Below are positions 10,040-23,837 of a DNA stretch of 64,000 nucleotides, in pieces. The number at the start of each line of letters is the position of its first letter. The first letter of the stretch is position 1. The notes under the pieces are model-generated. The model was not told where the DNA came from. It saw only the letters and a list, made by a program, of their open reading frames with translations, and ran no database searches. The translations under genes and the position numbers were made by a program. This stretch comes from Entophlyctis helioformis. Lineage: Eukaryota > Chytridiomycota > Chytridiomycetes > Chytridiales > Chytriomycetaceae. The DNA is taken from contig JAHLKH010000139.1 in NCBI GenBank assembly GCA_025526915.1, positions 1-64,000 on the forward strand, in the 5' to 3' direction.

Positions 10040-10827
10040 GAGGACACCGGGGCCGGTGTGCTTGAGCTGGAAGTTCTCGTCGGCGAACTTCTCGCCGTAG
10101 ATGGACTTGCCGCCGGTGCCGTTGCCGCGAGTGAAGTCACCGCCCTGGCACATGAACTGCGGGATGACACGGTGGAAGGACGAGCCGGCGTAGCCGAAGC
10201 CCTTCTCGCCAGTGCACTGTTTGCATGTGCATGTGTGTGTGTATGCAGTAAGGGGCGTGTGTGGTTAGCAGAGTCCTGCGACAAGCCAGAGGATCTTGTG
10301 CCAAGTGGCCGTGTGACTTACGAGAGCACGGAAGTTCTCGGCTGTGAGACAGCGCCAAGCAGACGGCGGCGAGGAGACACACAGCAGACAGCAGGCAGAC
10401 AGACAGACAGCGAGACAGCGAGACACACACAAGCAGAGCGTGGTTAGCAGGCGCCGCCAGAGGCATGCAGGCGCCGCGAGTGCGTACCGGTCTTGGGGAC
10501 AACGTCGGCGCGGAGCTGAGCAGGGCGGAAGCGAGAGATCAGTCAGTCAGCCGACAGCGGCGGGCAAGGGGGTTGGCGTGCGTGGCACACCGCTGCCGTC
10601 CACACAGGCGAGACAGGCACGGGCAGACAGCCGGCAGACAGCGGGCAGAGCGAGCATGGGAAGAGGCATGCCCACACAGCCCACACAGCCCACACAGCCC
10701 ACACAGCCCACACAGCCCACACAGCCCACACAGCCCACGCAGCGCACACAGCACGCACCTCCATGACGATACGGCCAATGTCCTTGCCGTCGGCGGTCAT
10801 ATCAAAGAAAACGCGGGGGTTCGACAT
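9839..10827 (-). CDS. CPR1: Peptidyl-prolyl cis-trans isomerase, cyclophilin A type
   Basis: Four exons (10827-10759, 10515-10488, 10341-10322, 10216-9839) join in frame to 164 codons, the standard length of a single-domain cytosolic cyclophilin. The protein begins [15 protein letters not shown] and carries the active-site signature [15 protein letters not shown], the GTNGSQFF loop and the tryptophan of [13 protein letters not shown] that binds cyclosporin. It catalyses proline isomerisation during folding and is normally a cytosolic/nuclear housekeeping protein. Exons 2 and 3 are only 28 and 20 nt. Intron 1 contains the tandem array CCCACACAG. The ATG is the only one preceding the conserved N-terminus. 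Confidence 0.95.
10671..10733 (+). repeat. CCCACACAG 9-mer tandem array in cyclophilin intron 1
   Basis: Seven head-to-tail copies of CCCACACAG lie wholly inside the first intron of the cyclophilin gene. Units have no spacers, so it is a simple minisatellite. Confidence 0.9.
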
Positions 10828-10923
10828 GTTGGATGGATGTTGCTGAAGAGCTGGGGAAGAGCAGCGTTTATTGCGAGCCCGCTAGCCACGGCCGTGCTCC
10901 GCTTGTGCTCGTGGCCACACGCA

Positions 10924-13900
10924 TCAGGACAGCTCAAAGCCGGCGTCGGCATTGATGGCGTACAGCAGCTTGTTGCGCAGCACGTCCTCGCTCTTGTACA
11001 TGGGCAGCTTGAGCAGATTGACGCACGTTGACGCAGACGCTGTTCCATCGCATGCCAGTGAGCCACAGTCAGTCGGCTGTGAACACCATCCGCCGACATT
11101 CACTGCAACTTACGGAGCCGCTCTTCGTCGGATCCAGAGTCGCGCAGACACAGCTGTGGCTGGAGCTCGCGGAACCCAAGCAGCGGCGGCCGCGAGCAAC
11201 TCGTGATGAACTTGACCAGCCGGCGCCGCTCGTCCTCGCTAAACCCTGCAACAACGCGCCAGAAGAGCTGGATCGTCGGGTGCTCGGCATCATACACGCC
11301 ATTGTATGTCGTATTGGCGCGCAGATCGGCAATGTCAATCGGGACCGCATTGCCTCCGAGCAGAATCTGCAACTCTTGCTGTTGTCTCGCAGGCAGCGCA
11401 CCAATGCGTGTCAGCATTCACTCGGGCCGATCGTGTGAATCGGTGCTGGCATCAAGTGACAGGCAGGCTCTGTTGCTGCGACTTGCCTCGTTGAAGATGC
11501 GGATCCACGACGGTGAGATGAGATCGCTCAGCCCACGGAAAAACGCCTGGCACTGGCGAGCAATCTTGACGTTGAGCTTGTAGTTGGCTGCAAGGTAAAT
11601 GTACCGGATGCGGTTCTCGTTGGTCACGGGGATGTTGGAGCCGTTGGGCACGAGCTCGATGGTCTTGGACACGCCAAACTCGTTCTCGGACACGGAGAAA
11701 TTGAGTGCCAGATCCCGCTCCACGTTGCCGTCATAGTTCTTCAAGAAGATGAGGCCGTTGTACAGCTCCTGGTCCAGACTTGGCAGGTCCTCCACTGTGC
11801 GCAGAAGCAGTGTGTCCGGTTGCACCTGATCAGCCATCTGGTTCATAGCTGTAAGGGATACGCTCACACATGCTCGGCTTACAGTAAGACCGCTTGCCGA
11901 GCCATTTTGACAGAAAGAAGTTGGAGAATGCTGCGTCGATCAGCACGCCCTCGTACATGGCCTTGCCAATGATGCGGCCAAGGAACTCGACAAGCTTTAG
12001 TTGCGAGTCTGGATTGGCATGAGCGTTCGGGGGTTAGTGCCACGCCGCTTGACGATCGCTGCAGGGATAGTTACCTTGAGTGGCGTATGAAGACGGTGAG
12101 GGGTACAGAAGCTGGTCCCGGGTCGTCTGGAAGAGTCCGTAGTTTGAGTCGAATGCCTGCTTTAGACATCTGTTCGTGATGAACCGTCAGTACGATTGAC
12201 CGCACGGCATGGGCCATTTAGACCGGCAGTGCACATACGACGTCAGGAACTCTTTGAATACACCGCCGCCGTCGATGCCAGCCTCGGGCAATCCGTGTCT
12301 GTCCACAAAGGAAATGGCCACTCGCTCTCGAAGGGATGAGCCAAGACCATTGAGGTACGTGTATCCATCCTCAAACACCGACTCGCGACGAATCGTGACG
12401 CGGGCAACAGGCTCGTAAAATCTGTTGTGGTGTGGCAGTCTGCACAAGCACCGACACAAACGGTAATGGAAAGGTGTCAGCCGCACACACGCATACACAT
12501 GCATGGTGGTCGATTGCAGGATCGCAGAGCAACGCACGCCATGCGGTCTTGCGCGATCCGGTGGCGGAAGATCTTGACACGCTGCTCAAAGGGAACAACG
12601 AATGGAATGGTCTGCAGGACTTCGAGGCACGAGGCGATTCGCATGTTGGTCTTGCCAAACGACATGGGCGACGTGGCTGCCGTCGTAGCGCCGTCAATGA
12701 CAAGCTCCACAAACAAGTCTGGGTTGATGATGTTCTCCATCAGCCAGTGATCCGGCGGGCAGAACGGCTTGCGAGAGCTGTTTGCAAAGACGTGCACAGG
12801 TTAGTGGCCAGGCCAGGCATCGTCAGAGCAACAGTAGGTGGGCTCACTCTCGTGCATGGAGTTGCTGGATAAGGCGTGTAAAGAGCGTCTTGATGTAGTC
12901 GATGGGAAGCGACGGAGTTGACGCAGACAAGGAGATGGGCACGCCACGCCAGCAGAGCGACACGACGATATGCTGTTGGATCGCAGCTGTCAGGTCGAGC
13001 AAGATGCTAAAAGTACGAAGCAAGCTGCATTGCGCATGTTTACCTTGGCAACAGAGCACAGATCGATCAGACCAGCCCGATCAATGGCGAATCCGGGGCC
13101 AAGAAGCTCGTCATCGCCAAGAGTCTGGAGCTGGCGGCCGAGCAGTTCAGCAAGCAGGCTCAGCGTGTTCCAGTCAAACGCAAACTCTGGATCGTCGGCT
13201 GTCCAGACACGTGTCAGTGAAATGGAATGGCCAGATGTGGCAGGGCACCAGCGTCCTTACGCAAGGGAATCTCAATTGTAGGCTGGCAGGTTCTTGTCCA
13301 GAGCACGCTTTGACGGACGAGTCGCCAGAGCTCGCCCATGAGACGCAGTTTGGGATGAAACAGCACGCTGTTGAGAAGGTCGTCGCGGTGAGACGAGCAA
13401 AGAACGATGACATTCGAAAAGAACGCAATGGCCAGCCTTGAATGCTCGGGCGACTGGAAGACGCGCATGAACATGCTGATATGATGCTGGTCCGAAATCT
13501 TGGCAAGAATAGCCGCTGCCTGTGCATCAGCCAAAATGTTTGGCTGCTGCGTCTGGACTGGCACCTGCACCTGCGGCAATGTGGTGTCCGCCTCGCGTCC
13601 GGCCTCGGCTGTTTGTATGCCAAGACACTGTTAGTACGGCAGCCATCAAGGCCATAGTAAGCATAGTAGCGCAGCAAAAAAGTACTTGCATTGTGCATTA
13701 ACACGTGCAAACGTGGCTGGGTTAATGGCAGAAAGCAGAGATTGCATGGCTGTGAGATACAGCGAGAGTTCGGCGCTCGACGCGCTGCTGCTGGCAACCC
13801 GCGTCTCCCAAAGCCCCATGAAATTGGCGAGAAGTGACAGCATGGATCGCTGGCTGGTATCCGCGTCAAGCAGGCCAAGATTCCAGCTGGAAAGCGGATG

Positions 13901-15256
13901 CGAAGAGTCGTCCTGCGCAATCTCTGCAAGAAGACGAGCAAGCCGATCAAGAGGAACGCCTAATCGCAGGATGGCTGCATCCGCTGGCCGCAGACGAGCC
14001 TTCAGGAGGGACGGGACCGTGAGCACCTGCAAGGCAAACTGGACGAGAATGCCGTCAAACAGCATGGATGTGCGGGTGAACGAGCGCATGGCGGCAATGG
14101 CAAGATGCACGGCTTTGCTGGAGCGCGAATCGCCCGTAGCGCTTGGGCCCGTGGCGCTTGTGCCCGTAGCCGCCGTAATCATGGCTCTGACTGTTTCGAA
14201 CAGTCCCTGCTGCACAATAAGAAAGCGGGCATCGTCCAGATGAACGCAGTCGAACGGCGCGTCTGCAGGAACCGGGCATGTCCGCTTTGGCGCGTAGATG
14301 AGGAGGCTATCCAGGGGCGTTTTGCGGTTGAGAACAGGGCCGTTCGTAGTGTTGAGCAAGAAGTCGTCAAAGAGGTTGTACAGCGCGGCAAGACTGGCCG
14401 TGTCTGCGCCGTCGTTCTTTGGTGTGTTTCTGTCCAACGACGTGGTGGTATTTAGCATGAATGCTAACGATGGAGATCAGGCTGGATACAACATACTCTG
14501 CAAGTGAGAGCGTCTGCAGCATGCAGTTGGCAAGACGCACAAGCAGCCGCTTCCATCGCAGCCCTTGGTCGGCACAGCGAACAAACGGCAGCAGCACGAA
14601 AGGGATGTCTGCAGTATGTCCAGCAGGCACAGGTCAGCACCAATGCCACCACGTCTGGAGCGATCGATCCTCTTGATACGCATCCGTCCAGACGGCCACT
14701 CACCAGCATCGGCCGATGGCTGCGCCAAACACACAGCCAAAGCAGCGAGCCGGTCCGTGTCTTTGCTGACGCTCCAGAACAGCAGCAGCCGTGCGGTTGC
14801 ATCCATCAGGCTGGCTGGGTCCTGCAGTGGGCTGCTCTGGCGTTCAGAAGCAGCCAGCGACGGATCGGCAAACGTGTGCAGCAACGGCATCACCCTGTGG
14901 TCGAATGCCTGCCGCTGTTCCTGCGAAGCATGTCTGGACACTCGTCGGCCACGATAGAATGCCTGCCAAGCGAGCCGTCAGTCAAGCCATACACAGCACG
15001 TTGGCGGAAGAGTGAGATGCCGGTGCAAGCATGCCATGAGGCATCGGCGCATGCATCTGCAGACACACAGCGCACGCAGACAGCTGCTCACCTGAATGCG
15101 TGATGCACTCGCCATGCGTCGACGCTCTTGCTCCCGCATCAGCCGCTCCTGCTGAGCCTGGCGCAACAGCGCTTCTTTGTCCTGGCGAGCCTTGTTGCTG
15201 CCGCCCAGATTGATGTTCCTGCGGGACTTGTAGTCGCCATCGAAGTTTGTGAACAT
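10924..15256 (-). CDS. HUL5: HECT-type E3 ubiquitin ligase, Hul5/UBE3C family
   Basis: The protein starts [19 protein letters not shown] followed by an Arg/Glu-rich helix ([17 protein letters not shown]), the hallmark start of UBE3C/Hul5. Many short introns interrupt the 4.3-kb locus. A helical middle includes [12 protein letters not shown] at about 14.4 kb. The C-terminal HECT domain is spread over several exons from 12.5 to 10.9 kb and includes [34 protein letters not shown] N-lobe text and the catalytic cysteine in [11 protein letters not shown] near 11.2 kb. The end is [12 protein letters not shown]. Hul5 extends ubiquitin chains on proteasome-bound and misfolded substrates. An AATAAA on the minus strand at 10867-10872 is a likely polyadenylation signal. 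Exact exon limits were not all resolved. Confidence 0.88.
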
Positions 15257-15655
15257 GCCTGCCGTTGCTGTCCTGTCGTCCTGTTGCTGTCGAGCTGTTG
15301 ATGCGACGCTGTTCAACCACCCTGGTCGTTACTGTCAGCGAGGAAAGTGCGCGCGGATCTTACGAGATGGATGAATGGACAGTGTGCCAGAGTGTGCCTG
15401 CCAGAGTGTGCCATCAAGCACCAGGCCCTTGGTTGGCCACAGTATGCCCCATCCGCTCGCATATTTGAGGCCGTGCCACGAAGCCGTCCTCCACACGGCG
15501 GTCCAGCTCGATCTGGGCCACGCATTGTGGCCAGGCGTGTGCAGACCAATTCAATGTGAGCATTGGTCGCCACGTATCTCGCTGGCCGACTCAGCAATCG
15601 TCAATGGGCAATGCCAGCAGGCGGCTCCACAAGCACGGCTTTAATGCGACGCTCA
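15257..15655. other. Intergenic stretch, no gene seen
   Basis: Between the Hul5 start and the ankyrin relic only short overlapping frames of atypical composition occur on both strands. A few GTGTGCCAGAGTGTGCC direct repeats lie at about 15380-15410. It may hold the Hul5 promoter; no TATA box is obvious. Confidence 0.5.
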
Positions 15656-16040
15656 CAGCAGGTGGCGCTGCAGCAGTGAACAGGCCTCTGCATGTCCTTG
15701 AGTGGCTTCATGCGAATGGACTCGACGGCCCCACCTTGGATGCGATCGCCAATGCTGCTGCTGCAGGCGGACACCTCAATGTGGCCGAGTGGCTCCAGCG
15801 CAGTGTGCACCAAGTACGCAATGCGATTCGCCGTTCACAGCCTGCTGCTGCTGCTGCTATCTGTTGTTGGAACCATGATGAGCAGCATGCCACCAGAAGC
15901 GGCACGCAAGGTGCCTGAGGGCTTGGCTGGCAAGGACAAGGAGCACGCTGCTGCCAAGAGACGGCTCGAGACTCCTGGTCGTCGCTCGAATCAGCGTTGC
16001 TCTGAGGACGTCACTGCCCGCAGCCACGGTCGATTGCCAT
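15656..16040 (+). pseudogene. Ankyrin-repeat gene relic
   Basis: The frame encoding PLHVLEWLHANGLDGPTLDA, then AAAAGGHLNVAEWLQRS, has the GH-x-x-V-x-x-WL periodicity of the long ankyrin arrays common in chytrids and protists. The next repeat continues only in another frame (CTKYAMRFAVHSLL), so a frame break falls near 15800. No start, no full repeat set and no clear end are visible. It is either a degraded fragment of an ankyrin gene or an end exon of one that cannot be modelled. A coding remnant is clear, function is not. Confidence 0.5.
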
Positions 16041-16210
16041 GAGTCACGGTCGGTCAGTCTGTCAATCCGCGTCGATGATCACGAGACCACTCTTACAGAC
16101 GCACATGCGCAGATGCTGGCCAATCATACACGCGCAGATACTCAAGTTGACTCAGACTGACTGACTCAGCTTGACGTGACCCGGCAACGCAGCCAAGCAG
16201 CCGCCGCGAC

Positions 16211-16217
16211 TATAAAG
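16211..16217 (+). promoter_or_regulatory. TATA box of the universal stress protein gene
   Basis: TATAAAG lies 73 bp upstream of the ATG at 16290, in a plausible position for a short 5' leader. Few other genes in this window show a TATA box, which fits an inducible stress gene. Confidence 0.55.
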
Positions 16218-16289
16218 ACGCCTGTGCACACCCTCTGCCCTCTTGCCAGCAAGCAACAGCCACAAACAAGCATCGCAAGCATCATCAAC

Positions 16290-16951
16290 ATGGTCTCAAA
16301 CACCCGCACCATCCTGATCGCCACCGACTTCTCGCAGCCGTCCGTCATCGCCATCGACTGGGCCGCTAAGCATCTCATCCAGAACGGCGACCGTGTCGTC
16401 ATCCTCAACTCCGTCCAAGACATTCCCGTGGTGTCCATGGACCCCGAGCTCGCTGGTGGGTCATCTCATGCCTTGCCGTTTTTGCCTGATCGCCAGCCGT
16501 CCTGCAAGCCACTCACACCCGCCTCGCTCCACCCATCAACGATCGTGCAGAGGTCGGCATTCGACGCATCACGACCGACACCGATGCGACCAAGGCCGTG
16601 CTTGACGAGGCCCACGTGTACGTCAAGGAGTGGGCCAACCACCTCCGCAACCACGTCCGCGAGGGCATCAGCGTTGACGTCGAGACCGAGGTCCTCGTTG
16701 GCGCTCCTGGCCCGTCTGTCGTGATGCGCGCAAAGGAGCTCGCTGCCGACATGGTCGTTGTGGGCACGCACGGCCGCACGGGTTTCTCGCACCTGATCAT
16801 CGGCAGCGTGTCGCAGTACATCAACAACCACTGCAAGAACTGCCCGGTGGTGCTCGTTCGCACGGACGCTGAGCACGCAGCCTCCAAGGGCAAGACTCTC
16901 CCTGTCCTGCCGCCCATCCCGACCCCGTTGGCTGCCCCCCGCCAGCTGTAA
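16290..16951 (+). CDS. Universal stress protein (UspA-like)
   Basis: Two exons (16290-16455 and 16551-16951) join in frame to 188 aa, one Usp domain. It begins TRTILIATDFSQPSVIAIDWA, the usual first beta strand and helix, and contains the ATP-binding signature G-x2-G-x9-G-S as GTHGRTGFSHLIIGS, followed by CPVVLVRTD, the closing strand. Such proteins bind ATP and are induced under stress; the target here is unknown. Residues 1-3 (MVS) precede the domain directly, so this ATG is the natural start. The C-terminal tail KTLPVLPPIPTPLAAP is proline-rich and lies outside the fold. Confidence 0.92.
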
Positions 16952-17000
16952 AATACATTTATCATTTAGCCCCACATATCCATTCATCCAACGACGATCT

Positions 17001-17745
<745 letters not shown>

Positions 17746-17793
17746 AGAGGGCTTGGTTCATTCCTTGTTTGCGAGAAAGCCATCACAGACGCA

Positions 17794-20177
17794 CTACAAG
17801 AGCACCAGGCCAGCTTGATCAACAGATCCTATTATGCCAGCACCAACAGTTGCATATCTCGTGTGGACAGCGTCGCCAAAACCACCAGTGTCCACATCCA
17901 TCGCGCCAGCATCCATCGCAGCAGCAGTAGTAGTTGCAGCAGTAGAGTGCCCATGCACTTCCTGGTCGCCCATGATCGCCTGTGGTGCGGCCAGCCCAAA
18001 CGGAAACTGCAGTATGCCGCGAGACACGAGGAACGTCATGTCATCGTACTCGGCCGGTAGATCAAAGGATGGCACAATGCCGCCTGGAAGTGAGCCAATT
18101 GGGCACGGTTTCCATGACGCAGAGTCCAGCAGTTGCCATGCGTCGCTGCTTCTCTGGGTTTCTACGTCAGCGTCTTGAACGTCGAGCGACTCGCTGCTAG
18201 ATTGCCCCTGCTGTTGCTGCTGTTGCTGCTGTTGCATGGTGAACGCTCTGAGCTGGTGGACGCGCTGCCGACGCTGCTCCATCTCGTCGACAAGTTGCTG
18301 CTCAGATGCCTCCAATGACGACAGTGTGTGAGGCAGCTTGTCGGCAGATGGTACGACGGAGACAAATCCAGCTGGCTTGATGGCAAAGAGATGCAACTCT
18401 TTGGCGTGCAATTGGTCAAGCTCGGCTTTCTTGTCCAGGAACGCAATCGCTTCCTTCAACTTGTTGTGGACTTGTTGGTCCCGTGACGCAGCCAACTTGA
18501 GAATCTCGAGCGTGCTGTATGTATGCATGCATGCATGCATGCATGCAGAGACTCATCTCTTGTCAGCATTTGCGTCTGGCAGGTTCAAGTGATTGTAGCT
18601 GACCTTGGATTGGGCATGCTGAGGCACATTTGCGCAACCTTGAGATTATCAAATTCAGAGGATTGTGCCATCCAGCCTACCTGCATGAGATATACGGCCC
18701 ACGCAGCTGTTGGTGAAACGTTAGTGCCTGGTAGCATGTAAGCCATCCTGTCATGCCAACTCACTTAGAGTGGCGCGATAGCTGCGACTGGTCCTGTAAT
18801 CCTTTGCCTGCGTCTGACCATCTGCGTCGCCATCCATCGCGCCGTCTTCGTCTCCAGCGGTTTCAATGTCTTGGTCGGCTGGATCTAGGGCTGGCATCGC
18901 TGCCACTGAAGCATCAGACCCCAGCACGTCAATGATGGCAAGCACGAGCTCTTGGGTGAACCCAGGCCATGCGCTCTCAAACGACTCGATCAATCGCTGC
19001 CACAGCTCGACAAGCTTCTCTGGCAGCTCTGTCGTGGATGCATTGGTGCGCTTCCTGCAGTGCAGATACTGTGAGTCTAAATGTGGCAATACGGTCAATG
19101 TGCATCACGATCGCAAAGAGCGCCAACGCACTTTTTGGCAAGAGGCACAAGGAATCCGAGCTGCAGCATGATGGGCAACAAAATCTCTGGGTAGGTCTCC
19201 TGCGAGAGCATCTCAATAATGTCCGAAATGGCCTTGAACGTATCCCTTTCAGCCTTCTGGCTTGCAGCTACCACTCTCGTCAGCATCGTTACATTGCCAG
19301 CAATCGCAAGCACTTGGTCTTGGCCGCAAGGAAATACCTTTCGAGCCACTCTTCTTGGCCTCCTTGCTTGCATCCTTGTAAGCGCGCAAGGCAGCCGTCA
19401 CGCTCTGTGTGGTATCTGCCACAAACGCCTTTTGGACGATCCAGTAGTTGGCTTTCAGCCACGCGAGAGCCTGTGTGCGGCCGGCGCGAAACAGTGACAG
19501 CGTCGGCAGCTTGTCGTGCGTGGCGCTGTGACGCAGCTCGACAAACCACGAGGGCAGACCAAGGCTCTCTGCGATGCCAGCAACACTTGAAGCGTACGCG
19601 CCTTTCTGTGCCTGGTCCACCAAACCGTTGACGAATCTGTCCACGCCCGTTTGAGACGCATGCATTCATCCATGCATGTGAGCAGCAGACGATCCGCCCG
19701 AGGTGGCTTGTCCACATCGCGTCCAAGCGAGCCCCATACCGGATGAACGCCATGGCATACTGAAGCCGCAGCTCGTTCTCGGTCAAGGCGGAAAACAGGC
19801 CAGTGTCTCGCAGACTGATTTCGACAAACGCTGCCGTGCTCTCGATGGCATGCGGCACCTTTCCACGGCTCGCCCAGGCCTTGACCTACATGCCGATGCC
19901 ACAGCACCGGCGCAGCGTGTGTGTGCATCCGTGTGTGTGTTTTGTCGCCAGTCGCAGCCAAACCGGTCAGCGTCAATGGCAATACGAGCATCTCCCTGCC
20001 CTGCCCTGCCCTGCCCTGCCCAACAAGAGCCCGACAAGACGGGAAATGCATTCAACGTACACGACGGACACCGGCAGCCTGCATGTCGGTGCTGGGATAG
20101 TACAGCGCCGTGTACACCCAGTCCCATTCCTCAGGTACCGCCCACGGCACAAATCGTGGCAGTCGGCCAGCAGCCAT
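17794..20177 (-). CDS. LAS1: Las1 family pre-rRNA processing nuclease
   Basis: Exon 1 (20177-20061) encodes MAAGRLPRFVPWAVPEEWDW, the typical Las1 start. Exon 2 encodes VKAWASRGKVPHAIESTA and ends MAFIR, spliced to FVNGLVDQAQKGAYA. The next part has LPSWFVELRHSATHDKLP, containing the HEPN RNase motif RHxxxH, and ALAWLKANYW. Las1 cleaves ITS2 in pre-rRNA with the Grc3 kinase. The C-terminal half is poorly conserved and holds a glutamine run (near 18220) and alanine/threonine-rich text, ending AGLVLL. One intron contains an ATGC microsatellite (18520-18547). The 3' end is convergent with Tad2, 48 bp away. Confidence 0.88.
18520..18547 (+). repeat. ATGC tetranucleotide microsatellite in a LAS1 intron
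   Basis: About six perfect copies of GCAT/ATGC lie at a donor-side intron position of the LAS1 gene, reading through as MHACMHACMHA in the chance frame. It is a simple repeat. Confidence 0.8.
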
Positions 20178-20261
20178 CGCTTGGCAACAAAAAAACGTTG
20201 CGAAATCGAGGGAGAGAATCGAAATTGATTATGACAAAAGTGGCTATTTATAATACCAAAA

Positions 20262-20703
20262 CTAAGAGTGCAGGGAGGCGTCGAGGGGGTCTGCAAGCGG
20301 AGTTGCATCGTGGATCTGAGGCGGTGGCTGTGCATAATTATGTGTTGGTGTTGGCTGCAAGTGGTACGGCTGCTGTGAACCGTCGGCGGACAGGTGCGGC
20401 GCAGCAAACTCGGGGATCTGAACAAGCGCAGACGTGGTCATTGGCGGCGTGGCGTCTGGCGCACCTGGAGTAAAGTTCATGGTGCGCAGGATGCGGCCAA
20501 GCTCGATCGTGGACGGCGTCATTGGCGTCACGGGGATGGAGGCCGAGCCAAGTCCAGAGCGGAGAGCGCTCGAGGGGGGATGCATCATGCTGTGGCTGCC
20601 GATCGTGTCGTTGGCGATCGTGTGGCTTGTCAATGCTGTTGTAATGGACAAGCCAGGCTCGGATCGGTACCATTGCTGCTTCTGGACTGATTGGAGCGAT
20701 GGG

Positions 20704-20734
<31 letters not shown>

Positions 20735-22971
20735 GCTGCAGGCTGTGATCGCTTTGTGAGTGCGGCTGAGAGTGCAAGCCAAACAGAGAGTCACTGGGAA
20801 CAGCAAGAGTATGTGCGACAGAGACAGCTTGCAGTTGGTCCACACTCGACGATCGGCCGACAGTGCCGTTTGAAGCAACAGCAGCATCAAACAACTGCGA
20901 CTGGACAGCCGACTGTGGCTGCTGGACTTGTGGTTGCATAGACGATGCAGGTGACATGAGCAAACGCGAGCCATTAAACGACAGCTGAGACTGGAGAGGC
21001 GTGCCGCTTTGGAACGGACCGGCCATGCCGCCGTGTGCGCCGCCGTTGACGATGGTGGCGTTGACTGGCGTGAGTGGAGAGTGGGCCGCGTCTGTATTCA
21101 ACGCGCCTTGAATGTTCATGGCGAGCGACGTTCTCCGCAGTGGTGCCGACAGTGGCGCAGGTGGTGAGAACACGTGCGTGGCCATGGCTCCGTCACTGGG
21201 GCGATGCGAGTGGGCAGCGGCGGCGGCAGCAGCAGCAGCAGCAGCGCTGGCGTTTGTGAGCGAGTACTCGTCGTCGTTGCTGACGCCACACGAATCGTTT
21301 GTGAGGAAGGAAGATCCAGAGGTTGACATGGCACGCGATCGAGCCCATACAGACTGCGATCGCGGCCGTTGCGGGATGGACGAGGCATCGAGCGCAGAGT
21401 GCGGATAGTAGGGGTGCTGCTGCTGGTGCTGCTGCTGGTGCACGCCGTTGCCAAGACTGCCGTGGCGATGGCTGCCAAGTGCATTAGGGTAGCAGCGGTA
21501 GTCGTCGCCGCTGAGCGTCAGAGACGACGATACGGAAGGCGCATTGTAAGAGGCAGGCCCAGAAGGCGTAGGGAACACAAACGCAGACGACGGCGTCGAC
21601 AGCGAGCTGGGTCCTGCGGAAGGCAGCGCGGGAGACACGAGCTGGCTGGTGGACGAGACGCCCGAGTACATTGACGGCGCATATGGCGAGAACGGCTGGC
21701 TGAACTGGTTGGACGGCTGGCTGCGTGTATCGAACGAGGCGTTCTCGTACGGACTCTTGGCTATGCTGCTGATGGGCGGCACCTGGTCCGCGTACTCGTC
21801 TGCGTCGTCCATCAGCTCGCCGCCATACCCGGCCGCAGCAGAAACAGCGGCCTCGTAGTCGCCCGATCCCGCGGCGCCAGCACTGAGGCTGGCCGTGTCG
21901 TTGTAGTGGCCGGGCGAACGACCACGCACGACTAGAGGGGCCGACTCGGTGGATGCCAGCAGCATGAACTGGCCATTGTCCGTCAGGCCAAACAGATTGG
22001 CGACGACACCAAAGTACTGCTGGGCAGCGCGACGCTTGCCGTTGTTGGCCGTGGACGTGCGGAACTGGACGCGCTCAAAAGTGGCGATGGTGCTGGCGTG
22101 CACGCGGTTGTACTGGTACACGTCGCCACCGGGCACACAGGGCAGAGGCTCGGGCGTGCCCTGCGGCCCCTTGTCTCGCTTGGCGGTCTGCTGGACAAGA
22201 TCGACAGACTTGAAGCCGGCGGTGATGCGTGCCGAGATGCCGATGCAGAAGGACGAGATGATGTGGTTGGCGTTGGTCTCTGGGTCGACGGCGACGCACG
22301 GCAGCGGGACCTGGTTGTTGCTGGTATCTGTGCATGTGAACGCGGCCGACAGCTGGAAGTAATTGCGTCTGTAGCAGGTCCACTCTGTTCCCGAGAGGAA
22401 GAAGCCGCGGTCCATCTTGGCCATGACCGAGACGTTGAAGCTGGCCGTTCAAGTGTGTGTCACAAGCGTGCCACGAGGAAGTGAGAGCGCAAAGCACAGC
22501 GATGGATGGCGATGCGATGGTAGCAGATTGTGAGTCACGGGCCCAGGATCAGCCGGCATGAAAGGGGGGAGGCAGAGGCAGGAGGGTTGAAGCGAGGGGC
22601 ACAGGAAGCGCGCAGCGGCCAACGTACCTGTCGGCCATGTCCGAGGAGAAGATGGAGGCATGCTGGACGGTGCGTCCAAACTGCGGGCCGCCCGTGAGGG
22701 TCGAGGTCAGCATGTCGTTTCGGCGTCGGCGCAATGGTGCAGACGCGGGGGCTCTGTGCACAACGGGCATCTGATCAGCCGACTGCTTGCTGCGAAACGA
22801 CGTGTCGATGGTGAGCGGTGCTGCTTTTCGCGAGGAGGAAGCAGCGGTGGTGATGCCGTGAGCAGGCGGCGCAGACGAGAAGGGGGACGATGAAGCGGCG
22901 GGCGCTGTGGCGCTGGGGTCCTGCTGGCGATGCTGGGGATGCTGGCCATGGTGGTCTTGATACTGCTGCTG

Positions 22972-23021
<50 letters not shown>

Positions 23022-23806
23022 CTGGTGTTGGTGCTGCTGGTGGTGGCCCTGGTACTCTTGCAGCGGCTGGTACTGGTGCTGGTAATGGTTGATGCGGTGG
23101 TCGTTGTACGAGTCTGCGTTGAGCGGTGCACCACTGCCGTCGTCAGCCACCGGCATTGCCGAAAAGTCCCTGTACGGCAGCGAGGCTGGTGCAGGCGCAG
23201 GTGCAGATGCAGGCACAGAGACAGGCATTGGCATTGGCACCGAGCCCACCCGCCGTGGGCACCGGGAGGCACGGCGCTGGACACCATGCCACCGTGCGCC
23301 GACGACGCCATGCTGCCAAAGCCCATTGAGCCAAGGCCAAGATGCATGCTCAGGGCAGACGACGGCCGTGGAACGGATGTGGCTGGCAGCGTCATCTGCA
23401 GCGGGCTGTAGCCGAGGCCGTCCTGCGATCCGTGGTTTTGGTGAGGCGCTGCTGCAAGGAGCGTTGCCAGCGCCAGCGAGGTTGTTGCAGCTGTGTTGCT
23501 GTAGCTGGTGTCGATGCCGACGGCGGAGGCGTCTTGAGCGATATTGTCGAAGCTGTTGGTGTGGACGAGGAACGAGAGGGCGGGGCGGCCTTGGTAGTGC
23601 TGTTGCTGTTGCTGCTCGTAGGCCAGCTGGCTATCGCCGTGCTGTGTGTGCTGCTGCTGGTGGTTGTCGTCGTGGTTGCTGTTGTGGTGGTGGTGCACAG
23701 CGGCTGAAGCAGCCATGTGGTCGGTGTTGTGGTCATGGTGGCCAGACGAAGCAGACACGGACGCTTGCTGGCTTGAATGGTGGAGCGAGAGTGGCCGTTG
23801 CTGATA

Positions 23807-23837
<31 letters not shown>

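Noticed and set aside
10671..10733. CRISPR-like array
   Set aside because: The units are 9 bp with no spacers, inside a cyclophilin intron: a plain minisatellite.
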